64,000 nt of DNA, taken from contig NZ_JAQGNT010000051.1 of the NCBI RefSeq assembly GCF_028291725.1, positions 62,001-126,000 on the forward strand, in the 5' to 3' direction. Positions 1 to 9,881 of the stretch are shown here, piece after piece. The stretch's first letter is position 1, and each line of letters opens with the position of its first letter. Origin of the DNA: Hydrocarboniphaga sp. (lineage in GTDB: Bacteria; Pseudomonadota; Gammaproteobacteria; Nevskiales; Nevskiaceae). Under the pieces are notes generated by a model, which ran no database searches, had not been told where the DNA came from, and saw only the letters and a program-made list of their open reading frames with translations. A program made the position numbers and the translations under genes.

Positions 1-330
1 GTCGCAGCCGATAACGCCCTGCTCGATCATCGGGCCGATCTGGCTGACGTGGCAGGGCACGATGCCGAGCTTGCCCGCGGCGGTCAGCGTGCGCAGCGTG
101 CCGATCGCGCCCATGCTGGTCAGCGCGATCTTGCTCGCGGCCTCGACCGTCAGCAGCTTGGAGAAGCTGGTGGCGGCGAACGCGGACAAGCCGCCGATGC
201 TGTCGGCCTGCGCGATCAGGGTTTCGATCAGCGTCGTTGGTTCACCGCAGGCCTGACCCCAGACGATGCGGTCGCCGGGCCTCAGGAACTGGCGAAGATC
301 CAGACCTGCGGCGTTGGTCTTCACCGTCAC
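1..330 (-). CDS. Acetyl-CoA hydrolase/transferase family protein (5' part only, runs off the window)
   Basis: Minus-strand translation begins VTVKTNAAGLDLRQFLRPGDRIVWGQACGEPTTLIETLIAQ..., resembling the N-terminus of acetyl-CoA hydrolase/4-hydroxybutyrate CoA-transferase proteins; GTG start overlaps the stop of the upstream gene. Confidence 0.65.
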   Translation of the reverse strand, partial: MTVKTNAAGLDLRQFLRPGDRIVWGQACGEPTTLIETLIAQADSIGGLSAFAATSFSKLLTVEAASKIALTSMGAIGTLRTLTAAGKLGIVPCHVSQIGPMIEQGVIGCD

Positions 331-1217
331 GATTTCGCCGCCAGCTTCAGCAGCGCCTGCGCGCGAAGCAGGTGCGGGCGATCCAGCATCGCACCCTTGA
401 AGCCGATGGTGCCGACACCCGGATTGGCGGCGAACAGGTCGACGATTTGCTGCGCGGCCGAGATGTCTTCGGCGCTCGGCGAGAAGGTTTCGTTGATCAC
501 GTCGATCTGCGCCGGATGGATCGCCAGCATGCCGCGCCAGCCGGCGCGCCGCATCTGCGCGGCGCGCTTGCGCAGGCCGGCTTCATCGCGGAAATCGCCG
601 TGGATGGTTTCGATCGCGGCGACGCCGGCCGCCGCCGCGCCGACCAGGCACAGGCTGCGCGCCAGCTCGTAGGTGAAGTCGTAGCCGCCGTAATCGCCGC
701 GGTTGTCGCTGGCGCCGAGCGCGGTTGCCAGGTCTTCGCCACCCCAGGTCATCGCGACCACGCGCGGCACACCGGCATAGCTGCCGATCGCGAGCATGCT
801 CTCCGGCATTTCGGTGACCAGCAGCATGACTTTGGTCGAGCCGATCTCGGTGCCGGCGGCGGCTTCGAACGCGGTCAGGTAATGGTCGAGCAACTCGGCA
901 TCGGCGCGGCTGCGCGGCTTGGGGAACAGGATGCCGGCCGGAGCGGCGGGCATCACCGCGGCGAGGTCGGCCAGTGCGTACTCGGTCTGGATCGGGTTGA
1001 TGCGCACCCACAGCCGCTCGCGATGCGCAGTCTGGGCCTTGAGAAACGCGGTGACCATGGCGCGCGCCTTGGGTTTCTCCGCGTCGGTGACTGCGTCCTC
1101 GAGATCGAAGATGACGATGTCTGCGGTGCTGGCGGTCGCCTTCTCCATCTTGCGTTCGCTGTCGCCCGGTGCGAACAGCCATGACCGTGCGTTGAAGTTC
1201 GATTCCTGATTCGCCAT
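327..1217 (-). CDS. HpcH/HpaI aldolase / citrate lyase beta (CitE-like) family protein
   Basis: MANQESNFNARSWLFAPGDSERKMEKA...VIFDLEDAV... is CitE-like; the longer ORF starts at 1259. Confidence 0.85.
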   Translation of the reverse strand: MANQESNFNARSWLFAPGDSERKMEKATASTADIVIFDLEDAVTDAEKPKARAMVTAFLKAQTAHRERLWVRINPIQTEYALADLAAVMPAAPAGILFPKPRSRADAELLDHYLTAFEAAAGTEIGSTKVMLLVTEMPESMLAIGSYAGVPRVVAMTWGGEDLATALGASDNRGDYGGYDFTYELARSLCLVGAAAAGVAAIETIHGDFRDEAGLRKRAAQMRRAGWRGMLAIHPAQIDVINETFSPSAEDISAAQQIVDLFAANPGVGTIGFKGAMLDRPHLLRAQALLKLAAKS

Positions 1218-1263
1218 GGGTTCCGCCATTCCTCTGTTGGGCTTTTTGTTGCCCGGCAACTTA

Positions 1264-2430
1264 TCAGTAGGACTTCGGAAGCTCCAGCACCTTTTCGGCG
1301 ATGTAATTCAGGATCATGTGTGGGCTGACCGGTGCGGTCCTCGGGATCAGCACTTCGCGCAGCAGGCGCTCGATGTGATACTCCTGCGCATAGCCCATGC
1401 CGCCCAAGGTCAGCATCGCGGTATGACAGGCCTCGAACGCGGTTTCCGCCGCGAGATACTTGCCAGCATTGGCCTCGACGCCGCATTCCTCGCCTTTGTC
1501 GAACAAGGTGGCCGCCTTCATCACCATCAGGTTGGCCGCCTCCAACTGCATCCAGCACTTCGCCAGCGGGTGCTGAATGCCCTGGTTCATGCCGATCGGG
1601 CGATCGAACACGATGCGCTCGCGGGCGTACTGGGCAGCACGTGTGAGCGCCGCGCGGCCGATGCCGATCGCCTCTGCGCCGAGCAGGATGCGTTCGGGAT
1701 TTAGGCCGTGCAGGATGATCTTGAAGCCGTCGCCTTCCTTGCCGATGCGGTCTTCCTCGGGAATCCACAGGTCGTTGATGAACAGCATGTTGGAATCGAC
1801 CGCGTGCCGGCCCATTTTGTGGATCAGCTTCACTTCGATCTTGGAGCGGTCCAGATCGGTGAAGAACAGCGACAGGCCGTCGGTCTTGCGCTTCACGTCT
1901 TCGAGCGGCGTGGTGCGCGCCAGCAGCATCATCTTGTTGGCGACCTGGGCGACCGAAATCCAGATCTTCTCGCCGTTGACCCAATAGCCGCCGTCGCGCT
2001 TTTCGGCGCGTGTCTTGAGCTTGGTGGTGTCGAGGCCGACATTGGGCTCGGTGACCGCGAAGCAGATGCGGTCCTCGCCGCTCAATACCTTCGGGATCAT
2101 CCGCTGCTTCTGTTCCTCGGTGCCGAAGATCGACACCGGCTGCATGCTGAACACCGGGCCGTGGATGCTGGAGGCAGCGGTCATGCCGCCGCCGGCTTCG
2201 GCAACCGCCTGCATCATGATCGCCGCCTCGGTGATGCCGAGTCCCGCGCCGCCGACCGCTTCGGGCATGGCAATGCCGAGCCAGCCAGCTTCGGCCATCG
2301 ACTGATGGAAATCGAGCGGGAAGACGCCTTCCCGATCGCGCTCCAGCCAGTATTCGGGCGAGTACTGCGAGCAATGCTTGAGGATCGCGTCCCTGACGTT
2401 CTGCTGGTCCGGGGTGAGTGAGAAATCCAT
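1264..2430 (-). CDS. Acyl-CoA dehydrogenase
   Basis: MDFSLTPDQQNVRDAI...CFAVTEPNVGLDTTKLKTRAEK...LGGMGYAQEYHIERLLREVLIPRTAPV; ACAD fold motifs. Confidence 0.9.
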   Translation of the reverse strand: MDFSLTPDQQNVRDAILKHCSQYSPEYWLERDREGVFPLDFHQSMAEAGWLGIAMPEAVGGAGLGITEAAIMMQAVAEAGGGMTAASSIHGPVFSMQPVSIFGTEEQKQRMIPKVLSGEDRICFAVTEPNVGLDTTKLKTRAEKRDGGYWVNGEKIWISVAQVANKMMLLARTTPLEDVKRKTDGLSLFFTDLDRSKIEVKLIHKMGRHAVDSNMLFINDLWIPEEDRIGKEGDGFKIILHGLNPERILLGAEAIGIGRAALTRAAQYARERIVFDRPIGMNQGIQHPLAKCWMQLEAANLMVMKAATLFDKGEECGVEANAGKYLAAETAFEACHTAMLTLGGMGYAQEYHIERLLREVLIPRTAPVSPHMILNYIAEKVLELPKSY

Positions 2431-2564
2431 GGTTTCGAACTCTGGTCTGAAAGGGCGGGAATAGCCGCCTGGGATTCCGTGCCGTCGCCTGAGGGGCGAT
2501 GGCGATCGTTCCGATATTAGCTCAGCAAACCGGAATGCGTATGCCTTACCATAGATGCGTCCTG

Positions 2565-2668
2565 CTCCTTCCCCCGCGTGCGGGAAGGTTGGGATGGGGG
2601 CAGACGATAGCGCCGCGCCTTCATGCCCCCACCCCAACCCTCCCCCGCACGCAGGGGAGGGCGCTCGT
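2565..2668. repeat. Imperfect inverted repeat (ctccttcccccgcgtgcgggaaggttggg ... ccccaaccctcccccgcacgcaggggagg)
   Basis: Head-to-head complementary arms in the divergent intergenic region; half-copy-like sequence near 25600-25626. Confidence 0.6.
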
Positions 2669-2692
2669 TTTTATACTTGAGAGGAGAACATC

Positions 2693-3901
2693 ATGATCAA
2701 TCCCAACAAGGGCACCGGCCCGCTCGCCGGCGTGCGGGTGATTGATCTGACCGCGATGGTCATGGGGCCCTACAGCACCCAGATCATGGCCGACATGGGT
2801 GCGGACGTGATCAAGATCGAGCCTCCGGCCGGGGACAACACCCGTTACATCTCGGTGGGCCCTGCGCCTGGATTGAGTGGCGTGTTCGTCAACGTCAACC
2901 GCGGCAAGCGCAGCGTGATGCTCGACCTGCAGACCGCCGAGGGCAAGAAAGCGCTGCGGGCGCTGATCGAGACCGCTGACGTCTTCATCCACTCGATGCG
3001 CTCCAAGGCGATCGCGAGGCTAGGCTTCAGCTATGCCGACGTCTGCGCGATCAATCCGGCTATCGTCTACACCAATTGCTACGGCTACAGCCGGCGCGGT
3101 CCCGACGGCGACAAGCCGGCCTATGACGACACCATGCAGGCGGAATGCGGGCTCACCCACGTGCAGCAATTGCTGACCGGCAGGGCGGATTTCGTCGGCA
3201 CCATCATGGCGGACAAGGTTGCCGGTCTGACCGTGCTTTACGCCACGACGATGGCGCTGTTTCATCGCGAGCGCAGCGGCGAGGGCCAGGAGGTGGAGGT
3301 TGGCATGTTCGAGACCATGGCCTCGTTCATGCTGGTCGAGCATGCCAACGGCGCGATGTTCGATCCGCCGCTGAGCAAGGCGCACTATCCGCGCGCGGTC
3401 GCGCCCAACCGCCGTCCGTATCGCACCAGGGACGGCTACGTCGCCGCGCTGATCTACAACGACAAGCACTGGTCGCTGTTCGTCGATGCGGTGAAACCCG
3501 CCTGGGTCGGCCCCGAGCTGGCCACGCTCGCGCAGCGCGCGCGGCAGATCGACAAGGTCTACGGCCTGCTGGGTGAAACCTTCCTGGAGCGCACCACCCA
3601 GGAATGGCTGGATCTGCTGCTCAAGCTCGGCATCCCGGCGGCGCCGCTGCGCACCACTGACGAGCTGTTCGACAACCCACATTTGAACGCGGTCGGTTTT
3701 TTCGAGACGCTCGACACGCCGCAGGGCAAGGTGCGTTTCCCGGGTGTCCCGACCTGGTTTTCGCAGACGCCGGGCAAGGTTGCCGGCCCCGCACCGGCGC
3801 TCGGCGCCGACACGCACGACGTGCTGGAGGAAGTGGGCATTTCAGCGGCGGTGGTCGAGACCGCACCCATTGTCGTCGTGTCGGAAGAAGGTCCGGCCTA
3901 A
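2693..3901 (+). CDS. CaiB/BaiF family (type III) CoA-transferase
   Basis: PLAGVRVIDLTAMVMGPYSTQIMADMGADVIKIEPPAGDNTRY... typical family III N-terminus. Confidence 0.92.
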   Translation: MINPNKGTGPLAGVRVIDLTAMVMGPYSTQIMADMGADVIKIEPPAGDNTRYISVGPAPGLSGVFVNVNRGKRSVMLDLQTAEGKKALRALIETADVFIHSMRSKAIARLGFSYADVCAINPAIVYTNCYGYSRRGPDGDKPAYDDTMQAECGLTHVQQLLTGRADFVGTIMADKVAGLTVLYATTMALFHRERSGEGQEVEVGMFETMASFMLVEHANGAMFDPPLSKAHYPRAVAPNRRPYRTRDGYVAALIYNDKHWSLFVDAVKPAWVGPELATLAQRARQIDKVYGLLGETFLERTTQEWLDLLLKLGIPAAPLRTTDELFDNPHLNAVGFFETLDTPQGKVRFPGVPTWFSQTPGKVAGPAPALGADTHDVLEEVGISAAVVETAPIVVVSEEGPA

Positions 3902-3906
3902 AACCC

Positions 3907-3962
3907 GTAGGGCGGGAGCATCCCGTCGTGTTGCCGTGAAAGGCGGGATGCTCCCGCCCTAC
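3907..3962. repeat. REP-like palindrome pair, family E (GTAGGGCGGGAGCATCCCG... head to head)
   Basis: GTAGGGCGGGAGCATCCCG ... CGGGATGCTCCCGCCCTAC inverted arms between convergent genes. Confidence 0.75.
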
Positions 3963-3971
3963 GACCTCTCA

Positions 3972-4772
3972 TCAGGTGCGCGCTGGTCTTCTATAGCCTA
4001 GCGTGGCGGAGATCAGGTCCACCTCGTCGAGTACCAGGCGCGCCAGCTCGTCACGCCGGCCTTTGACTGAACGCGAACTGGGCGCCGCGACGATCAGCGC
4101 GCCGATCACGGTTCCGGCGGCGTCGTGGATCACGCTGGCGGTTCCGGATGCGCCCTCGGAGGCCTGGTCGACGGTTTGCGACACGCCGGTTTCGCGCGTC
4201 TGCGCGATCGCTTCGGCGAGCATGCGCTTGTCGGTTTCCGTGTCCGCCGTCAGTGCCTGCGGCTTGAGGTTGCGTAAATAGCGCCGCAGTTCCTCTTCCG
4301 GAGAGGCCGCCAGCAGCGCTCGCCCGCCGGCGGTGCAGTACAGGGGGCGCCGGTCGCCGACCGAGATGGCGAAGCGCACCGCGTTGCGGCTTTCGATGAC
4401 ATCGACGTAGGTCATCGTGCCGGTTCCCTTGTCGCGGACGCCGAACAGCACGGTTTCGTTTGAGCGCTCCGCCAGGCGCCGCATGCCCTCGCGGATCAGA
4501 TCCGAGGATTGCAGGCTCCGCCGCGCTTCCAGCAGCGCGCTGCCGAGGCCGAAGGCAGCCGGCCCGAGACGAAAGACACCGTCCGAGGACACGACGAAAT
4601 CAGCGTCCGCCAGGCCGCGTAGCAGCGCCGCCAGGCTGCTTTTCGGCGCGCTGAGAACGCGGCTGAGCTGCGCCAGGCTGACCGGCTTGGTGCTGGCGCA
4701 GAGTGCTTCCAGAATCTGGATCACCCGAGTGACCGACTGCGGTGAATTCAGACGGCGATCATCGGTGAGCAT
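3972..4772 (-). CDS. IclR family transcriptional regulator
   Basis: SPQSVTRVIQILEALCASTKPVSLAQLSRVLSAPKSSLAALLRGLADADFV wHTH plus C-terminal IclR effector domain. Confidence 0.92.
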   Translation of the reverse strand: MLTDDRRLNSPQSVTRVIQILEALCASTKPVSLAQLSRVLSAPKSSLAALLRGLADADFVVSSDGVFRLGPAAFGLGSALLEARRSLQSSDLIREGMRRLAERSNETVLFGVRDKGTGTMTYVDVIESRNAVRFAISVGDRRPLYCTAGGRALLAASPEEELRRYLRNLKPQALTADTETDKRMLAEAIAQTRETGVSQTVDQASEGASGTASVIHDAAGTVIGALIVAAPSSRSVKGRRDELARLVLDEVDLISATLGYRRPART

Positions 4773-4817
4773 GGGGCTTGGACTCCGCGGCAGCTTGCAT
4801 TGGCCGCGCAGCCTATC

Positions 4818-5831
4818 TCAACGGAATGCCGGCATCACGTCCTTGGCGAAGACCTCGGCGTAGGGCTTGAACTGCGCCGGCGGGAGTCCCGGTGGCAGCA
4901 TCATCATGAAGTGCTCCACCGGCACTTTGGCCCGCATCTCCCTGAACATGGCGATGGCCTGGCTCGGGGTCAGGATGCTCAGGATGCCGCTGGTCTTGAA
5001 CGCTTGCAGCGACATCGGTTTGAGCACCGCGCCTTCGACGCCGGTCGAGCCCCGGTCCTCGTTGAGCCACTGCCCGTAGGTGTTGTTCACATGGTGGAAG
5101 TAGGGCGCCAGCTCGTCCATCGCCTGCGCCGGATCGTGCGCGACCATGACGAACAGGCCCTGGATGCGGATGCGTCCGCTGGCCGGGTCTTTGCCCGCGG
5201 CGCGCAGCTTGTCGAGGTACAGGTCGACGATGTCCATATTGCCGAAATAGCCGTCGCCGTACTTCGCCGTGCGTTCGATCGCCTTTTCGTTGAATCCGCC
5301 GATGTACAGCGGAATGCGCCCGCGCGCCGGCACCTGGGCGATCGAAGCGTTCTTGATGTTGAAGTGCTTGCCTTCGAACGAGACCGTCTCGCCGGTCCAG
5401 AGCCGGGTGACGATTTCGAGGAACTCGTCGGTGCGGCCGCCGCGCTTGCTGAAGTCGACGCCATAGGCCTCGGCCTCGCGCCGGCGGTAGCCGATCGCGG
5501 CCGCCATTTCGAGCCGGCCGTTGGACAGGTGATCGAGTACCGCGCATTCCTCGGCGAAACGCACCGGGTGATAGAGCGGCGCCAGCGCGATCGCCGAGCC
5601 GAGCTTGATGGTCCTGGTGCGCGCCGCGATCGCCGCCAGCGCGATCAGCGGTGAGGGCATGTAGCCGTCTTCGGCGCCGTGATGCTCGGGCACCCAGGCG
5701 CCGTCGAAGCCGATGCTTTCGGTCCAGGCGGCGAAGTCCAGGATCCCGGCATAGAGCTCGGCCCAGGGCCGGCGCCATTGCAACGGATTCCTGAAATCGT
5801 AGAGATAACCAAACGTCAGCTTGTTATCCAT
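4818..5831 (-). CDS. LLM class flavin-dependent oxidoreductase
   Basis: MDNKLTFGYLYDFRNPLQWRRPWAELYAGILDFAAWTESIGFDGAWVPEHH... luciferase-like monooxygenase fold. Confidence 0.9.
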   Translation of the reverse strand: MDNKLTFGYLYDFRNPLQWRRPWAELYAGILDFAAWTESIGFDGAWVPEHHGAEDGYMPSPLIALAAIAARTRTIKLGSAIALAPLYHPVRFAEECAVLDHLSNGRLEMAAAIGYRRREAEAYGVDFSKRGGRTDEFLEIVTRLWTGETVSFEGKHFNIKNASIAQVPARGRIPLYIGGFNEKAIERTAKYGDGYFGNMDIVDLYLDKLRAAGKDPASGRIRIQGLFVMVAHDPAQAMDELAPYFHHVNNTYGQWLNEDRGSTGVEGAVLKPMSLQAFKTSGILSILTPSQAIAMFREMRAKVPVEHFMMMLPPGLPPAQFKPYAEVFAKDVMPAFR

Positions 5832-5854
5832 GAGCCTCGTCCACCCATTGAGTC

Positions 5855-5932
5855 GTAGGTCGGCAATCCTTTGCCGACGTGTGCGTCGATGCGTAATCGC
5901 GGGCTTGCGTCGGCAAAGGATTGCCGACCTAC
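5855..5932. repeat. REP-like pair, family B (GTAGGTCGGCAATCCTTTGCCGAC)
   Basis: Head-to-head inverted arms; further copies at 54404 and 63476. Confidence 0.85.
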
Positions 5933-5953
5933 GAATGGAGCCCGTCGGTTGCC

Positions 5954-7081
5954 CTACCGCGGCCCTTTCGGCAGGCCGAGCACGCGTTCCGCGATGATGT
6001 TGCGCTGGATCTCCGCGGTGCCGCCGGCGATGGTTTCGGAGAACACGTCCAGGTAGTCGTGCCCCCAGCCGTGCATGCCGACCACCTCGGGCGCGGCGAT
6101 GCCGTAAAGATCGATGGCCGCGGCGGCGACGCGCTGGGTGAACTCGGCGAAGCTCAGGCGCATCAGCGAGCCGCTGGCGTCGGGGACGGAGTCCTCGCAG
6201 TCGAGCGCAAACCGATAAGTGGCGGCGCGGATCGAAGCGCCTTCCGCGCGCAGCCGCGCCAGGCGCAGGCGCAGTTCCGGACGATTCTGCGGGCAGGCTG
6301 CCAGCAGCTGTTCCACTTTGAGCGTGTAGCCGATCAGCAGCGCCAGCGCGGCGGTGCCGCGCTCGAAGCTCAGCGTCGACATCGCCGTCGCCCAGCCGTT
6401 GTTGAGGCCGCCGACCACGTTGGCCAGCGGCACGCGCACGCCGTCGTAGAACACCTCGCAGTACTTGTGCGGCCCGGCCATCGTGCGGATCGGCCGCACG
6501 GTGATGCCCGGCGCGTCCATCGGGCAGATCACCCAGGTCAGCGCCTTGGATGTCGACGCGGTCGGATCAGTGCGGATCAGCAGTTCCTGCCACTCGGCGA
6601 CGTCGGCGAAGCTCGACCAGATCTTGGTGCCGTCGATGACCAGTTCGTCGCCTTCGACGCGGCCGCGGCATTTGAGGCTGCCCAGGTCGGAGCCGGCGCC
6701 GGGCTCGGAGAAGCCCTGGCACCACAGCACATCGCCGCTGAGAATCTTCGGCAGGTGATAGGCCTTCTGCTCCGGCGTGCCACAGGCGATCAGCGTCGGC
6801 CCGGCATGGTTGAGCATCACGAACGAGGCATTCAGCGGCGAGGGTGCGCCGGCACGTGCGTACTCCTCGAACCAGACGATCTGTTCGAGCACCGACAGGC
6901 CGCGTCCGCCGAGTTCCTTTGGCCAGGCAATGCCCGCCCAGCCGCCGCGGGCCTGCGTCTTCTGCCAGTTCAGCACGTACTCGCGCGAGGCGGGGCCGTC
7001 CTCCGGCGAGGGCTCGGACGGCACGTTGGCTTCGAGCCAGCGGCGCGCCTCCTGTCGGAAAGCCGAGATCGGGCCCGTCAT
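5954..7081 (-). CDS. Acyl-CoA dehydrogenase
   Basis: ISAFRQEARRWLEANVPSEP...CQGFSEPGAGSDLGSLKCRGRVEGDELVIDGTKIWSS...GGTAEIQRNIIAERVLGLPKGPR. Confidence 0.93.
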   Translation of the reverse strand: MTGPISAFRQEARRWLEANVPSEPSPEDGPASREYVLNWQKTQARGGWAGIAWPKELGGRGLSVLEQIVWFEEYARAGAPSPLNASFVMLNHAGPTLIACGTPEQKAYHLPKILSGDVLWCQGFSEPGAGSDLGSLKCRGRVEGDELVIDGTKIWSSFADVAEWQELLIRTDPTASTSKALTWVICPMDAPGITVRPIRTMAGPHKYCEVFYDGVRVPLANVVGGLNNGWATAMSTLSFERGTAALALLIGYTLKVEQLLAACPQNRPELRLRLARLRAEGASIRAATYRFALDCEDSVPDASGSLMRLSFAEFTQRVAAAAIDLYGIAAPEVVGMHGWGHDYLDVFSETIAGGTAEIQRNIIAERVLGLPKGPR

Positions 7082-7094
7082 GCGAAGGTCTCCA

Positions 7095-8759
7095 TCATGA
7101 TCTCTGTTGTTGTGTGAGCGTTGCGCGAATCTGGTGTTTCAACACCTTGCCGGCGTCGTTCTTCGGCAGCGCGTCCCATAGAACCACCTGCTCGGGAATC
7201 TTGAACTTGGCCACGCCCAGCGCGACCAGGAATTCGCCCAGAGCGGCGACATCGGGGCCGCGGCCGCCCTTGGGCACGATTGCCGCAACGGCGCGCTCAC
7301 CGGTGCGCGGATCGGGAATTCCGACGACGGCCACCTCGGCGATCTCCGGGTGCCCGATCAGCAGATCCTCGATCTCCTTGGGCGAGATGTTTTCGCCGTT
7401 GCGGATGATGATGTCCTTGGCCCGGCCGGTGACGACCAGGTAGGACCCGTCGACCCAGCGCGCGAGGTCGCCCGTGCGGAAATAGCCTTCGTCGTCGAAG
7501 GCCGTGGTTTCGTCCTCCACGTTCAAGTAGCCGACCAGCATCTGCGGTCCGCGGGCACAGATTTCGCCCTCAAAGAAGGTGGCCGCACCGTGGTCGATCA
7601 GCTTCACGTCGGCAAAGCCCGGGCGGCCGTCGGTGTCCGCGCCGTGCGCGGTGTCGCCGGCTGCGGTGGCGCCGATGGTAGTCACCGGCACTTCGGTGGA
7701 ACCGTAGACGCGCGTGACCACTGCGCGCTCGAAATAGTCCGCCGCCTTGCGGATCAGCGAGGGCGGCACCGAGGCGCCGCCGCAGACGAACAGCTTCAGG
7801 CTGGGCAGGCGCGTGCCCGCGCGCTCGGCCGCGGCCAGCAGCGCTTCCAGGAAGGGCGTCGCGCCGGCCATGTGCGTGCAGGCCTCGGCGTCAATGATTT
7901 TCACTGCCGCATCCGCGTCCCAGTGGTCCATGACCACGGCGGCAGTGCCGAGCAGCAGCGGTCCTTCGAAGGCGTAAATCGAACCGCCGATATGGCTGAT
8001 CGGCGAGGGCACCAGGAACTTGTCGCCGGGCTCGACCAGCCAGTGCTTGCCGAGCTGGCGCAGCAGCGCGTGCAGCGTGTTGTGCGTATGCAGCACGCCC
8101 TTGGAGCGCCCGGTGGTGCCCGAGGTGTACATCACCATGCGCACCGCATCCGGCTCCAAGGTCGGCAGCGGTTGCGCGGATACGGGCGTGCTCACCAGCG
8201 ACTCGTAGGCCAGGTGCGGGCCGGCGTTGCCGCGCAGCACGACCACATCCGGCGGCGTATCGAGTTGAGTCACCACGCGGCTGAGCATCGCCGCGTAGTC
8301 GAACTTGCGAAAAACGGCGGGGATGAAAATGAAACGGCTGGCGACGTCCTTGAGGATGAACTGCGTGTCGCGGTCGCGCAGCGACGGCAGAATCGGGTTG
8401 ACGGCCATGCCGGCCAGAGTCGCGGCCAAGTAGATGGTCGCGGCCTCGTGCCAGTTGGGCAGCATGAAGGACACCACGCTGCCGGCCGGTGCGCGCGCCA
8501 GCATCGCCTGTGCGAGTGCCGAGGCCTCTGCGTACAGCGTCCGGCAGTCGATGCGGCGGTCGCCGTCCACCAGCAGCACACGTTCCGGTGTCAGCTGGGC
8601 GGCTTGCTGCAGTGCATCAGCCAAGGTGCTGAGGACCCACAGGCCGTCGCCATAGGCGCGGGCCGCGCGATCCTCATTCCAGCGCAGCGAGCGGCCCGCG
8701 ATCAGCTTGCGGCTGCCGCTCAAGTTCGGGTTCAAGTTCGGGTTCAAGTTGGGATTCAT
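7095..8759 (-). CDS. AMP-dependent acyl-CoA synthetase/ligase
   Basis: MYTSGTTGRSKGVLHTHN... and GYFRTGDLARWVDGSYLVVTGRAKDIIIRNGENISPKEIEDLL; ANL superfamily motifs. Confidence 0.93.
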   Translation of the reverse strand: MNPNLNPNLNPNLSGSRKLIAGRSLRWNEDRAARAYGDGLWVLSTLADALQQAAQLTPERVLLVDGDRRIDCRTLYAEASALAQAMLARAPAGSVVSFMLPNWHEAATIYLAATLAGMAVNPILPSLRDRDTQFILKDVASRFIFIPAVFRKFDYAAMLSRVVTQLDTPPDVVVLRGNAGPHLAYESLVSTPVSAQPLPTLEPDAVRMVMYTSGTTGRSKGVLHTHNTLHALLRQLGKHWLVEPGDKFLVPSPISHIGGSIYAFEGPLLLGTAAVVMDHWDADAAVKIIDAEACTHMAGATPFLEALLAAAERAGTRLPSLKLFVCGGASVPPSLIRKAADYFERAVVTRVYGSTEVPVTTIGATAAGDTAHGADTDGRPGFADVKLIDHGAATFFEGEICARGPQMLVGYLNVEDETTAFDDEGYFRTGDLARWVDGSYLVVTGRAKDIIIRNGENISPKEIEDLLIGHPEIAEVAVVGIPDPRTGERAVAAIVPKGGRGPDVAALGEFLVALGVAKFKIPEQVVLWDALPKNDAGKVLKHQIRATLTQQQRS

Positions 8760-8779
8760 TCACTCGGCATCGAGGCGAC

Positions 8780-8800
8780 TCTTTGCGGAATCTGCAAAGA
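8780..8800. promoter_or_regulatory. Candidate operator: perfect inverted repeat TCTTTGC-N7-GCAAAGA
   Basis: 7-bp arms in the divergent intergenic region between the ligase and ACAD genes. Confidence 0.4.
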
Positions 8801-8835
8801 TACCAATTATTGCCCGTGGGACGGACTCGCAGGTT

Positions 8836-8853
8836 ATCAACAACTCTGTTGAT
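8836..8853. promoter_or_regulatory. Candidate operator: perfect inverted repeat ATCAACA-actc-TGTTGAT
   Basis: Second palindrome in the same divergent intergenic region. Confidence 0.4.
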
Positions 8854-8926
8854 GACAAGCTGTGAGCAGGCCGGCGAGCGCGATACAATATACCGGCACG
8901 ATAATTCTTGGCGAGGCAAAAGACCC

Positions 8927-9880
8927 GTGGAGGCTGACACCCGCTACCATCCCAGCGCCGATCAGTTGGCGTTGGCAAGCGCGATGGACGATACGATTGC
9001 AGAACTGCTGCCGCTTTCGCGCCTGCATGCTGCAAACGACGAGGCGGCGGATATCTGGTTGCACCTGGATCAGGCCGGCATCTTCGGCATCTGCCTCAGT
9101 GAGGATCAGGGTGGCAGCGGCCTCGGCGCTGCGGAAGAGGCGCTGATCGTGATCGGGCTCGGGCGTCGCCTCGCGTCGCCTGCGGTACTCGCGACTCTCG
9201 GCGCCGCGCATTGCGCCGCGACCGGCCTGTCGGGCAAGCGCATCGCGGCGGGTTATCGCAGCGGCGAACGCATCATCATCGTGCAAAGCCCGGGCGCCGA
9301 TTGGCTGTTGCTGCGCGAGGCCGACGGCGCTGCGCTGCACTCGCTTGAGTCTGTGCACGCAAAGCCCCTTGACGAGCGGCTGTGGCTGGCCAGCCTGGGC
9401 GAGGCGAGCAGCATCGGCGAGCCGCTGGCGCGCTTCGACGAAGCCGGAATACTGCGGCTGCGGTTGATCGATGCGGCGGCGCTCGCGGGCATCGCCGAGA
9501 CCGCGCTGCAAATGGGCGTGGATTACGCCGGTCTGCGCGAACAGTTCGGCCGTCCGATCGGCACGTTCCAGGCCGTCAAGCATCACTGCGCGAACATGGC
9601 GATCGCAGCGCGTTGCGCGCGTGATCAAGTCGGCTTTGCCGCGGTGGCGATCGACGAGGGCCGTGAAGACGCGATACTGCAGGTGGAGTGCGCGCTGTTC
9701 GTGGCCGGTACGGCGGCGGTGGAGAACGCCGGCAAGAACATCCAGATCCATGGCGGCATCGGCTTCAGCGATGAAGCCGATCCGCATCTGCTGCTAAAAC
9801 GCACGCAGGTGCTGATCGCCGTCGCAGGCGGGCTGGAAGCCGCCAATACACGTATCGCGAACACGAAGGCGGGTTGGTGA
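8927..9880 (+). CDS. Acyl-CoA dehydrogenase (small-subunit type)
   Basis: [21 protein letters not shown]...[30 protein letters not shown]...[25 protein letters not shown]-like sequence; GTG start preferred over the ORF start at 8783. Confidence 0.85.
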   Translation: MEADTRYHPSADQLALASAMDDTIAELLPLSRLHAANDEAADIWLHLDQAGIFGICLSEDQGGSGLGAAEEALIVIGLGRRLASPAVLATLGAAHCAATGLSGKRIAAGYRSGERIIIVQSPGADWLLLREADGAALHSLESVHAKPLDERLWLASLGEASSIGEPLARFDEAGILRLRLIDAAALAGIAETALQMGVDYAGLREQFGRPIGTFQAVKHHCANMAIAARCARDQVGFAAVAIDEGREDAILQVECALFVAGTAAVENAGKNIQIHGGIGFSDEADPHLLLKRTQVLIAVAGGLEAANTRIANTKAGW

Positions 9881-9881
9881 A

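Noticed and set aside
953-2374. 473-aa minus-strand ORF overlapping the ACAD and CitE-like genes
   Set aside because: Alternative frame of two well-supported minus-strand genes; Arg-rich shadow
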